5,521 bases of DNA, taken from positions 1-5,521 of the forward strand of contig JBDRLD010000059.1 of NCBI GenBank assembly GCA_043813445.1. The letters run 5' to 3'. The stretch comes from JBDRLD01 sp043813445. Lineage in GTDB: Bacteria; Patescibacteriota; Patescibacteriia; JACPHY01. Position 1 is the first letter of the stretch. The number at the start of each line of letters is the position of its first letter. The notes below the pieces were generated by a model that saw nothing but the letters and a program-made list of their open reading frames with translations, was not told the origin of the DNA and did no database searches. Shown piece after piece: positions 1 through 5,521 of the stretch. The position numbers and the translations under genes are program-made.

Positions 1-143
1 GCGTTGCCCAGGAAACCTTGGGTTTACGGTGGGGAAGGTTCTCACTTCCCTTGTCGCTACTTATGCCAGCATTCTCACTTCCCTGCACTCCACCGGCCCT
101 CACGGGTCCGGCTTCAACGCGGCAGGAAACGCTCCCCTACCAC

Positions 144-267
144 GTGCGCCGCTACCACGCTACACAACCAAAACCAAATGACAACGAGCAAGGAGCGTAG
201 AGGATTTTCCTTCTGCTTCCTGTCTCATGTCTTCTGTTCTTCGTTGTGTGTCACGGTAGCGACGCAC
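144..267 (-). other. 23S insertion at the helix 45 position, IVS-like
   Basis: Between ACCGAAGCTGG and GTAGGGGAGCG, where E. coli has only a short hairpin (helix 45, about nucleotides 1164-1185), this rRNA has about 124 nt. The ends pair over 13 bp (144-156 with 255-267, one G-U pair). Further pairing inside includes ACACAAC with GTTGTGT and a TTTT loop closed by AGGA/TCCT. Helix 45 is one of the two classical sites of intervening sequences in bacterial 23S rRNA, which RNase III removes to leave a fragmented but functional rRNA. Whether this one is removed or kept as an expansion segment cannot be told from DNA. It contains no open frame of note. Confidence 0.8.
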
Positions 268-345
268 ATTCCCAGCTTCGGTACGTAGCTTAAGCCCCGG
301 TGTATTTTCGGCGCAGGATAGCTTGACCAGTGAGCTGTTACGCTA

Positions 346-386
<41 letters not shown>

Positions 387-780
387 CAATGCCGTCCCAC
401 CTCCTTTACCACTGAGCTACGATTTAGGGACCTTAGCTTGGGATCTGGGCTGTTTCCCTTTTGTTCCGTGGAGCTTCGCCCCCACGTACTGACTACATTG
501 ATATACCTTGCCTGGTATTCGGAGTTTGGCTGGGGTGCCTAGGATCACTCCCGGCAGTCCCAATCAGTGCTCTACCCCCAGGGGGCATCAATGCGCTAGC
601 CCACAAGCTATTTCGGGGAGAACCAGCTATCACCGAGTTCGATTGGAATTTCTCCTCTAACCACAGGTCATCCCAAGGCGTTGTACGACCTACGGGTTCG
701 GGCCTCCCCCTGGTGTTACCCAGGGTTCACCCTGCCCATGGCTAGCTCACTCGGTTTCGGGTCTCGTCCCAGCTGCTGTT

Positions 781-848
781 CAGACTACAGACTACAGTCG
801 ACAGACTACAGCGTTAGCCGTAGACCGTGGACCGTAGACGGTAGTCTG
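781..848 (-). repeat. 23S insertion made of CAGACTACAG / CCGTAGAC repeats
   Basis: This insertion lies in domain II between GTCTGAATAGGGCAAC and GCAGCTGGGACGAGACCC (about E. coli 645-655). On the plus strand it has CAGACTACAG three times (781-790, 788-797, 802-811), then CCGTAGACC (818-826) and CCGTAGACGGTAG (832-844). The outer 8 bp, CAGACTAC and GTAGTCTG (841-848), are perfect complements, so the unit folds into a closed hairpin. Normal 23S sequence resumes on both sides, so it is an insertion into a variable loop and not a break in the gene. The same motifs recur in the insertion at 1432-1498. Confidence 0.85.
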
Positions 849-1027
849 ATGTTGCCCTATTCAGACTCGGTTTCCCTTTGCCTTCGGTCCGTAGACCTTC
901 GACGAGCAACAAGGACGAACTCACTGGCTCATTCTTCAATAGGCACGCCGTCACCCACAATAAAGCGGGCTCCGACTCCTTGTAAGCGTAGGGTTTCAGA
1001 AGTATTTCATTGCCCTCACCGGGCTGT

Positions 1028-1068
<41 letters not shown>

Positions 1069-1294
1069 CAGACGTATTTAGCCTTGGAACGTAGTCGTCC
1101 CTACTTCCAACGGGATTTCACGTGTCCCGCCGTACTTCCGCAATGCGCGCATGAGCTTGTTACCGGTTTCACCTACAGGGCTATCACCTTCTCCGGCCCC
1201 CCGTTCCAGGGGAATTCGATTACCAGTAACCACCCTCACGGGTGTGTCGCTCATCCGTGTGTATGGACGCACACGACCGCACATGCGTATAACC

Positions 1295-1387
1295 CCATAT
1301 GAGACATCCTCGTCCAAGGTGAGACGTAGTACTTGTCACAACGCACCTTGCGGCACGCGTGAACTTCCTACCTCTCATCCCATATGG
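1295..1387 (-). other. 23S domain I extended helix
   Basis: The variable hairpin after GAGCCTAAACC in domain I is lengthened by about 80-90 nt compared with common bacterial 23S. The base is closed by CCATATG (1295-1301) with CATATGG (1381-1387). Further in, GAGAGGTAG pairs imperfectly with CTACGTCTC, and the tip is a GCAA (GNRA-type) tetraloop closed by GCC/GGT. The sequence does not share the CAGACTACAG repeats of the other two domain I/II insertions, so it looks like a separate expansion. It is probably kept in the mature rRNA. Confidence 0.65.
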
Positions 1388-1431
1388 TTTAGGCTCCTCC
1401 CCTTTCGCTCGCCACTACTAAGGGAATGATC

Positions 1432-1498
1432 GGACTACCATACAACGGTCCACAGACTACAGCCGAAGCCGTAGACGGTAGACCGCAGATAGTAGTCC
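1432..1498 (-). repeat. 23S insertion, second copy of the repeat family
   Basis: This 67-nt element sits between GGAAAAGAAAACAAG and TCCCTTAGTAGTGGCGAGCG, in the loop near E. coli nucleotides 218-232. The ends GGACTAC (1432-1438) and GTAGTCC (1492-1498) pair. Inside, CGGTC pairs with GACCG, and the tip on the RNA strand is a stable C(UUCG)G tetraloop. It contains CAGACTACAG (1453-1462) and CCGTAGACGGTAG (1469-1481), both identical to motifs in the 781-848 insertion, in the same order and orientation. A common origin of the two insertions is therefore likely. Confidence 0.85.
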
Positions 1499-1774
1499 AA
1501 CTTGTTTTCTTTTCCTCCGGCTACTGAGATGTTTCACTTCGCCGGGTTCCCGCCACGTCTCGTAAGAGACGCAGTGATATCGCTCAACACGACATCGGGT
1601 TTCCCCATTCGGACACCCTCGGATCAAAGCTCGCTTGGCAGCTCCCCGAGGTTATCGTTGCCTGCAACGTCCTTCATCGGCATCTGGTGCCTAGGCATCC
1701 ACCCTACGCCCTTCATGTCCCGACGGAATGTGTGTGCACCAGCGAAGCTGATGCGCTTCATTCCATCTATTTTT

Positions 1775-1795
1775 GTCGACAGTAGCATTGTCGAC
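1775..1795 (-). other. hairpin in the pre-23S leader
   Basis: GTCGACA (1775-1781) and TGTCGAC (1789-1795) form a perfect 7-bp stem with a 7-nt loop, about 50-70 nt upstream of the mature 23S 5' end. A second small stem, GAAGC/GCTTC, follows toward the gene. On the transcribed strand the stem is followed by A residues, so it is not a terminator for the rRNA. It is more likely part of precursor folding or processing. Confidence 0.5.
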
Positions 1796-1816
1796 TTTGA
1801 GAACTCTTCCACCTCA

Positions 1817-1844
1817 ATATTATTCTTACAATTGCAAGTGTAAG
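1817..1844 (-). promoter_or_regulatory. candidate promoter for the 23S gene
   Basis: On the minus strand CTTACA (1844-1839, 4 of 6 matches to TTGACA) is followed after 16 bp by TAATAT (1822-1817, 4 of 6 matches to TATAAT). Transcription would start near 1810, giving a leader of about 85 nt. The site lies just downstream of the strong terminator at 1869-1918, where a separate rRNA promoter is needed. The -35 box and spacer coincide with a 20-bp near-perfect palindrome at 1825-1844, which may be an operator or simply A/T-rich symmetry. The match is moderate, so position supports it more than sequence does. Confidence 0.4.
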
Positions 1845-1868
1845 GCGCGTCGCTATGCATCACACACG

Positions 1869-1918
1869 AAAAACTAAAAAACAGGAGACCGAATAGGAGC
1901 TGTCCTATTTGTCTCTGT
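1869..1918 (-). terminator. Rho-independent terminator upstream of the 23S leader
   Basis: AATAGGA (1892-1898) pairs with TCCTATT (1903-1909) around a 4-nt loop. After a small internal loop, GAGAC (1885-1889) pairs with GTCTC (1911-1915). On the minus strand the stem is followed directly by TGTTTTTTAGTTTTTC, a strong U-tract. This would stop transcripts coming from the right about 140 nt before the mature 23S 5' end. Unless antitermination occurs, it isolates the rRNA from upstream transcription. Confidence 0.75.
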
Positions 1919-2102
1919 CCTTCCGTACTTCCGTGCGTGAAAGCAAACCGAACACGCTAGAAGATGCGCAGAGCAATCATCATTCGATGATCACTTGCTT
2001 ACAATTTCGATTGGGAACGTTCTATCGCTCGCAACCGAAGATCGCATGACGCGTATGCCATCAGTCGATCTCCGGCTGTAGCCGGTCACTGTCTCCACCG
2101 CT
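1919..2102. other. non-coding stretch between two terminators
   Basis: I see no convincing protein gene, tRNA or 5S rRNA here. It has local dyads: ATCATC/GATGAT near 1976-1991, CCGGC/GCCGG near 2072-2085 and GCAT/ATGC near 2045-2060. On the minus strand a weak promoter-like pair, TTGTAA with GATGAT 17 bp on, would give a transcript of roughly 95 nt ending at the 1869-1918 terminator. A 20-codon frame starting with ATGGCATACGCG on the minus strand has a GGAG 8 nt upstream but nothing else in its favour. Confidence 0.4.
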
Positions 2103-2134
2103 GAAAAGAAAATCGCCGCTGGCCACCAGCGGCG
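2103..2134 (-). terminator. Rho-independent terminator
   Basis: CGCCGCTGG (2114-2122) and CCAGCGGCG (2126-2134) form a perfect 9-bp GC-rich stem with a 3-nt loop. On the minus strand it is followed immediately by ATTTTCTTTTC. This is a textbook intrinsic terminator for minus-strand transcription. No open reading frame ends just before it, and the nearest gene to the right already has its own terminator at 2411-2439, so it probably ends a non-coding transcript. Confidence 0.85.
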
Positions 2135-2292
2135 CCTCACCAATAAGAGAGGACTACCCGCGGGAGCCAATCGACAGTAGGTGAGACTGTTGCAACATAT
2201 AGAAATCCACAGCGGACATTACTTACTGTTCGCTACAGATAGGTTACCACCCACGAAAACACTGTCAAGTCCCCGAAAAGTCGCACGAGAAT
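2103..2292 (-). ncRNA. candidate small RNA, unknown family
   Basis: The space between the terminators at 2411-2439 and 2103-2134 has no plausible protein gene but has a promoter candidate at 2299-2327. The resulting RNA would be about 190 nt and end at the strong terminator. Pairings seen include CACG/CGTG at the 5' end, TCTCACC (2186-2180) with GGTGAGG (2141-2135), and the self-complementary CCCGCGGG (2157-2164). I looked for marks of tmRNA, SRP RNA, RNase P RNA, 6S RNA, 5S rRNA and tRNA and recognised none. A second minus-strand TTGACA at 2268-2263 could give a shorter form, but its -10 box is poor. The existence of the RNA is inference. Confidence 0.3.
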
Positions 2293-2298
2293 GCGTGG

Positions 2299-2327
2299 AA
2301 TATAGCCAAAATGCCGGTATCTCGAAA
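2299..2327 (-). promoter_or_regulatory. candidate promoter for the small transcript
   Basis: On the minus strand TTTCGA (2327-2322) is followed after 17 bp by TATATT (2304-2299). The -10 box matches the consensus at 5 of 6 positions and the -35 box at 3 of 6. It lies downstream of the 2411-2439 terminator and points toward the 2103-2134 terminator. Confidence 0.35.
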
Positions 2328-2401
2328 TCGGTCTTTTCTGCAACCACTCACCGAGCACTCCCCTGTGGATGGACTGTGACTGAACATGTTTTGTGTTCTC
2401 T

Positions 2402-2439
2402 GAACGAAACGGCAGCCCCCGATTATGTCGGGAGCTGCC
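2402..2439 (-). terminator. terminator of the minus-strand protein gene
   Basis: Bases 2411-2422 and 2428-2439 form a 12-bp stem (one G-T pair, no mismatch) with a 5-nt loop. On the minus strand it is followed by GTTTCGTTC, a modest U-rich tail. The hairpin begins 14 nt after the TGA stop at 2455-2453. That tight fit supports both the end of the gene and the reading of TGA as a stop. Confidence 0.75.
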
Positions 2440-2452
2440 AATGGCGGTGGTG

Positions 2453-3508
2453 TCAGCACCACGCGCAGATGCGCGCGTCTCGTCCGCGGATGGGAATGCC
2501 GCGACGGTCGATGACGTGGAGTGGCGGCGGATGCGCCAGTAGCTTCTTTGCCCAGGCCAGCATGGATACCGGTCGTGCAACCGGACTGAAGCGGAACGCC
2601 CACACCCACAGCCACTTCCGATTCACGGAATGGTACGCGAAGCGCGACCAGTCGTCGATCCAAAGCGGAATGCTACGCTCGTGCATGGCGTGCCGCAAGT
2701 CTTCGTCCGCCTCTTGGCGCGCGCGCTGACACTCATCGGCGGACTTCCCTGCCAATGTTCGCCGCGTATGCGCGGATACCGCGTTGGCGTATGCGCGTGC
2801 GAACGCTGCTGCGGCGACGGCGTCATCGCCGTACAACCGACTCCCGAACGCATCAATGAGAAGTGAGGTGAGTGCAAACTCTCGAACGATCGCGTGCTGC
2901 ATGGGCTTCGGGCTCAACGCGAGTCCCGCACGCTCGTTACCTGCGGTCACCACATCGCGTCCGCGCGCGTACTCATCGGAGGCCGCCGCGCGAAGCACAT
3001 TCGCAATAGTGGTACATCGATCAAGCGATCCATTACCACGTGAAATAAACGACGTAAGTGCGAGACGCGGCGCTTCATCGACACGGAGACGACGCACGGT
3101 CTCGCGAATCTCGTTCGCGAACGTCATGACGTTGCCATCGAAATCGAGATTCGCCCAGTCACACTGAGCATCCGCGGACGCAGGATCATTAAGAAACGAT
3201 CCAAGTGCTCCATGATACAGCACGACCTCTTGTGCCTCAGCACGGCAACGGGCTGAGAGCTTGTCCGCGACAGCATCGTTCCACTCGAACGCCCGGATGT
3301 GCGCTGCGCGAATACCGCGATCGCAGTAGCCATCGATCTCACGTATGTGATCTGATGGAAGACACCAAACTCGAAGGTGTGGTCGGATGCCGTCGGGAAT
3401 CCCGGAGGCGAACTGGGTGATGATGTGCCGCCGAATGAAATCCTTGGCGGGATGGCTGTATCGATCGACCGAACGCGGAACAAAATCGCTCACCTGTGGC
3501 CTGCGCAT
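2453..3508 (-). CDS. hypothetical protein with methyltransferase-like (Rossmann-type) N-terminal half
   Basis: I do not recognise this 351-residue protein by name. The N-terminal half alternates strands and helices like a class I SAM-dependent methyltransferase. LRVWCLPS (45-52) is in the place of the first strand and loop, IRAFEWN (71-77) has an acidic residue after the second strand, VVLYHGALGSFL (95-106) is the third, CDWANLDFDG (116-125) resembles the motif IV strand with acidic residues, and RLALTSFISRGN (148-159) the fifth. A glycine-rich motif I is absent, so SAM binding is uncertain. The C-terminal half is helical (about 200-280) and ends in an aromatic, basic stretch (289-309) and an Arg-rich tail. 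No signal peptide or membrane segment is evident. The start at 3508 is chosen for its GGAGG five bases upstream and its promoter; an in-frame ATG at 3565 lies in or upstream of that promoter. The gene has its own terminator. It could also be a non-catalytic Rossmann protein. Confidence 0.88.
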   Translation of the reverse strand: MRRPQVSDFVPRSVDRYSHPAKDFIRRHIITQFASGIPDGIRPHLRVWCLPSDHIREIDGYCDRGIRAAHIRAFEWNDAVADKLSARCRAEAQEVVLYHGALGSFLNDPASADAQCDWANLDFDGNVMTFANEIRETVRRLRVDEAPRLALTSFISRGNGSLDRCTTIANVLRAAASDEYARGRDVVTAGNERAGLALSPKPMQHAIVREFALTSLLIDAFGSRLYGDDAVAAAAFARAYANAVSAHTRRTLAGKSADECQRARQEADEDLRHAMHERSIPLWIDDWSRFAYHSVNRKWLWVWAFRFSPVARPVSMLAWAKKLLAHPPPLHVIDRRGIPIRGRDARICAWC

Positions 3509-3513
3509 GATTG

Positions 3514-3518
3514 CCTCC
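3514..3518 (-). promoter_or_regulatory. ribosome binding site
   Basis: GGAGG on the minus strand, with five bases before the ATG at 3508-3506. It decides the start in favour of this ATG over the in-frame ATG at 3565, which would place the N-terminus across the promoter. Confidence 0.85.
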
Positions 3519-3543
3519 ACTTCGATTATCAATGTGCGCGGGC

Positions 3544-3572
3544 ATCGTAGCGTCCCACCGCGCACCTGTCAA
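3544..3572 (-). promoter_or_regulatory. sigma70-type promoter of the minus-strand gene
   Basis: On the minus strand a perfect TTGACA (3572-3567) is followed after exactly 17 bp by TACGAT (3549-3544, 4 of 6). Transcription would start near 3537, giving a 5' leader of about 29 nt that contains the ribosome binding site. Confidence 0.7.
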
Positions 3573-3587
3573 TCATCGCTGCGGCCC

Positions 3588-3617
3588 TTGACAACCATAC
3601 ACAAATCGTGCTTCACT
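3588..3617 (+). promoter_or_regulatory. candidate promoter of the plus-strand gene
   Basis: A perfect TTGACA (3588-3593) is followed after 18 bp by TTCACT (3612-3617, 3 of 6), with TG one base upstream of the -10 box as in extended -10 promoters. It is back to back with the minus-strand promoter: the two -35 boxes are an inverted pair 15 bp apart. The weak -10 suggests low or activator-dependent expression. Confidence 0.45.
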
Positions 3618-3642
3618 ACTCGCGAGCTCTTTCCAATGAGAT

Positions 3643-3647
3643 GGAGG
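3643..3647 (+). promoter_or_regulatory. ribosome binding site
   Basis: GGAGG with six bases before the ATG at 3654. An ATG at 3641 overlaps it but is out of frame. Confidence 0.85.
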
Positions 3648-3653
3648 AAAACC

Positions 3654-5521
3654 ATGAGCAAAAGCGACCAGCGCGAACGGCTCGACACCGCCCTCGAACA
3701 AGCGGTTCGAAGCATCGAACTGGACATAGAACGAGATGGGTTCATTAGTATGCAGTTGTCCTCGGACGAGCTCACAATGCTCCATGAGGCAATCCGCCGC
3801 GCACGCGGTGCGTGCCTCACCGCCGGCACCGACCATGCGCAATCTGCGTCACGAGCACTACTCAGCTTTGGTGCAACGATGCTTGATATCGCGCGGGAGT
3901 GCGCCACTGCGAAAGCATCCGTTCACGAGCTTCGCGAACAAATCACCGCGATCGAGGAACACCATCGTGTTGCCATCGACGACGCGGAGCGGCGTGCTTC
4001 GCTTGCACGCGAGCGAGGAGATACGGCCATCGTCGCCGCGGAACGACAGCGCGACGATGCGCAGCACTTCGCAACCACCAGCACGTCGAGCATCCATACG
4101 CACCTCGTCGCGCGCATCAACGCATGCGTCGGTGGTGTGAACGATTCGCTCCGCGCGATACTCGACATCGAACGTACACTCGAACGCATCGGGACAAACG
4201 ATGTAAGCGAGCTCGAACGCATCGAACACATCCGCTTCGCAGTCGGAGCAGATGAGGAGGCAGCGATGCGGACGCTCGAAAGCGAGGCCGCGGCACTTGC
4301 CGTAGACTGCGCACCGTTTCGAGGACGTGCGAGATATGAACTCAGCGAAACTGATCTCTGCGCGCTCAGTCGCATCCTCGACCGCTACGATCGTCTCACC
4401 GAGCAGCAGCAGATGCTCATCGCACTCCTCGCACAGATCGAGCAAGAGGTCTCCTCGGTAGACGAATGTCTCACCGCGCTGAAGAGGTCGTGGACCGAAC
4501 AGAACGCCCTCCGAAGCGCCGCACTTCGCTTTTTCGATTGCGGGGCGGAGAGCATCTTCAGTACGTTTGACATCTTCGCACTCTCGGGGACAACCAGAAC
4601 CGACGTCGAGCGTGCGCAGCAGCAGTTCTCGGACATTCGAACGCGCTGCGGTCACCGCTGTGGCGAGCTCCGTGCTCGCCTGCGCGGCTTCCGATCGCGC
4701 TACGAGGCAACCACCACCGCGCTAACCAAGATGCAGACCGAGATCGCCGAACTCCGAGACACGAATGATATCTCCTGGTTTGACGCGTTCCCCATCGAGG
4801 AGCAGGAGACTATCCGAGCTGCGCTCTTCTCGTTCTCGGTGTATGACGAAGATCGCCTGAGCTGCAAGCAGATTACCGCGCTTCTCTGGCACGCCGGATT
4901 TCTTCCGAATGCCGAGCGTGCCGTTGATGTAGAGGATGTGGTCTACAGACACCTTCGCCCGGAATTCTTTACACCGGCGCATGCAAACCCGGATATGCAG
5001 CGTAAGATGCGCGTGTTCCGCTGTTCGCAAACACTGGGCGTATACTGGATGGAAGCATGGCGTCGGAAGCATCCGGATATCTTCGAGCGTCTCACACGAG
5101 GCCTCGACGCCCTCCGACAGGCAACAAGCGCCGAGGGAGTTGCAAAACGGGAACGAAAGTCTGAACGTGAACGCGATCGACGACTCGAAATGGAGGATCG
5201 CAAACGCGCAGAGGCAATGGCGGCGGCGGCAAAACGTTCGGAGCAGCAACGTCGGTCGCATCCGGCATCACTCATCCAACAGCTTGGAACGACCGAACGA
5301 CAGCTCCTCGCTGCGCTCATCGCGGCAGTTGATCTCATGCCGAAAGAACCGAATGCCTCGCACGCGATAAAAATCGCAGCGGCGGCAATCGCAGTCGGTA
5401 TCGTACAGGAACGTCAACCGCAGCGCGTCGCTCAGGCATTCCACGGGCTTTTCTCGTGCACGCCACCACTGATCGGCATCACAACCGATGAGAACGGCCA
5501 ACGCACGATCGGATTGAGTGG
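3654..5521 (+). CDS. large helix-rich protein of unknown function, C-terminus beyond the window
   Basis: The frame from ATG 3654 stays open for 622 codons to the right edge, with a consistent codon preference (GAC, GAG, CGC, ATC, CTC) and a good ribosome binding site, so the gene is real although it has no stop here. It begins MSKSDQRERLDTALEQAVRS. Residues 1 to about 370 are rich in Glu, Arg, Ala, Leu and Gln and look like long helices or coiled coils. Residues about 372-490 look like a globular segment, with ISWFDAFP at its start and many aromatic residues, including VYWMEAWRRKHPDIF. About 497-535 is a highly charged Arg/Glu helix (KRERKSERERDRR and on). About 545-622 is an Ala-rich helical part ending in a strand-like region before the edge. 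There is no signal peptide, membrane segment, P-loop or known motif that I can see. C332 and C336 form an isolated C-x3-C pair. It may be structural, or a scaffold for a DNA- or RNA-associated system; nothing decides this. Confidence 0.9.
   Translation, partial: MSKSDQRERLDTALEQAVRSIELDIERDGFISMQLSSDELTMLHEAIRRARGACLTAGTDHAQSASRALLSFGATMLDIARECATAKASVHELREQITAIEEHHRVAIDDAERRASLARERGDTAIVAAERQRDDAQHFATTSTSSIHTHLVARINACVGGVNDSLRAILDIERTLERIGTNDVSELERIEHIRFAVGADEEAAMRTLESEAAALAVDCAPFRGRARYELSETDLCALSRILDRYDRLTEQQQMLIALLAQIEQEVSSVDECLTALKRSWTEQNALRSAALRFFDCGAESIFSTFDIFALSGTTRTDVERAQQQFSDIRTRCGHRCGELRARLRGFRSRYEATTTALTKMQTEIAELRDTNDISWFDAFPIEEQETIRAALFSFSVYDEDRLSCKQITALLWHAGFLPNAERAVDVEDVVYRHLRPEFFTPAHANPDMQRKMRVFRCSQTLGVYWMEAWRRKHPDIFERLTRGLDALRQATSAEGVAKRERKSERERDRRLEMEDRKRAEAMAAAAKRSEQQRRSHPASLIQQLGTTERQLLAALIAAVDLMPKEPNASHAIKIAAAAIAVGIVQERQPQRVAQAFHGLFSCTPPLIGITTDENGQRTIGLS

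Noticed and set aside
1624..1863. 79-codon minus-strand frame across the 23S 5' end
   Set aside because: It runs into conserved 23S sequence (including the GGGTGGATGCC region) and lies in the leader.
1726..2440. tRNA, 5S rRNA or 16S rRNA in the spacer
   Set aside because: No T-arm GGTTCRANNCC motif with a matching acceptor stem, no 5S core sequence and no 16S 3' end sequence was found on either strand.
2453..2455. TGA as a glycine codon (code 25), which is known in some CPR groups
   Set aside because: Read-through would add only a few codons to the next TAA, and a terminator hairpin begins 14 nt after the TGA. The long plus-strand gene has no in-frame TGA.
2181..2729. 182-codon plus-strand frame
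   Set aside because: It crosses the terminator at 2402-2439 and lies antisense to the 2453-3508 gene. It has no ribosome binding site.
3858..4655. 265-codon minus-strand frame
   Set aside because: It is a mirror frame of the plus-strand gene, caused by strong codon bias. The plus-strand frame is open for 622 codons and has a ribosome binding site and promoter; this frame has neither.

Overview
The window holds the 5' half of a 23S rRNA gene on the minus strand (about 1-1725), a 730-bp non-coding stretch with three successive minus-strand terminators, and two divergently transcribed protein genes: a 351-residue protein on the minus strand (2453-3508) and a plus-strand protein of more than 620 residues that runs off the right edge (3654-5521).

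The organism is a bacterium. The 23S core is canonical bacterial, both genes have GGAGG ribosome binding sites, and the promoters look sigma70-like. TGA acts as a normal stop: it ends the minus-strand gene 14 bases before a terminator hairpin, and the long plus-strand gene has no in-frame TGA. The 23S carries at least four helical insertions, no 16S gene lies directly upstream, and neither protein is recognisable. Together these fit an uncultured lineage such as the Candidate Phyla Radiation (Patescibacteria), where rRNA insertions and unlinked rRNA genes are common. That placement is inference; no marker here proves it.

Layout, left to right. 1-1725: 23S rRNA, domains I and II and the start of III, with insertions at 144-267, 781-848, 1295-1387 and 1432-1498. 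The second and fourth are built from the same short repeat family (CAGACTACAG and CCGTAGACGGTAG). 1726-1868: 23S leader with a hairpin and a candidate promoter. 1869-2439: no protein gene, but three minus-strand terminators, with room for one or two small RNAs between them. 2453-3508: minus-strand gene with a methyltransferase-like pattern. 3509-3653: divergent promoter region with back-to-back -35 boxes. 3654-5521: a large, charged, helix-rich protein of unknown function.

The 23S appears to be transcribed from its own promoter rather than from a 16S-23S operon. The two protein genes share a control region and may be co-regulated, but the sequence does not show a joint function.
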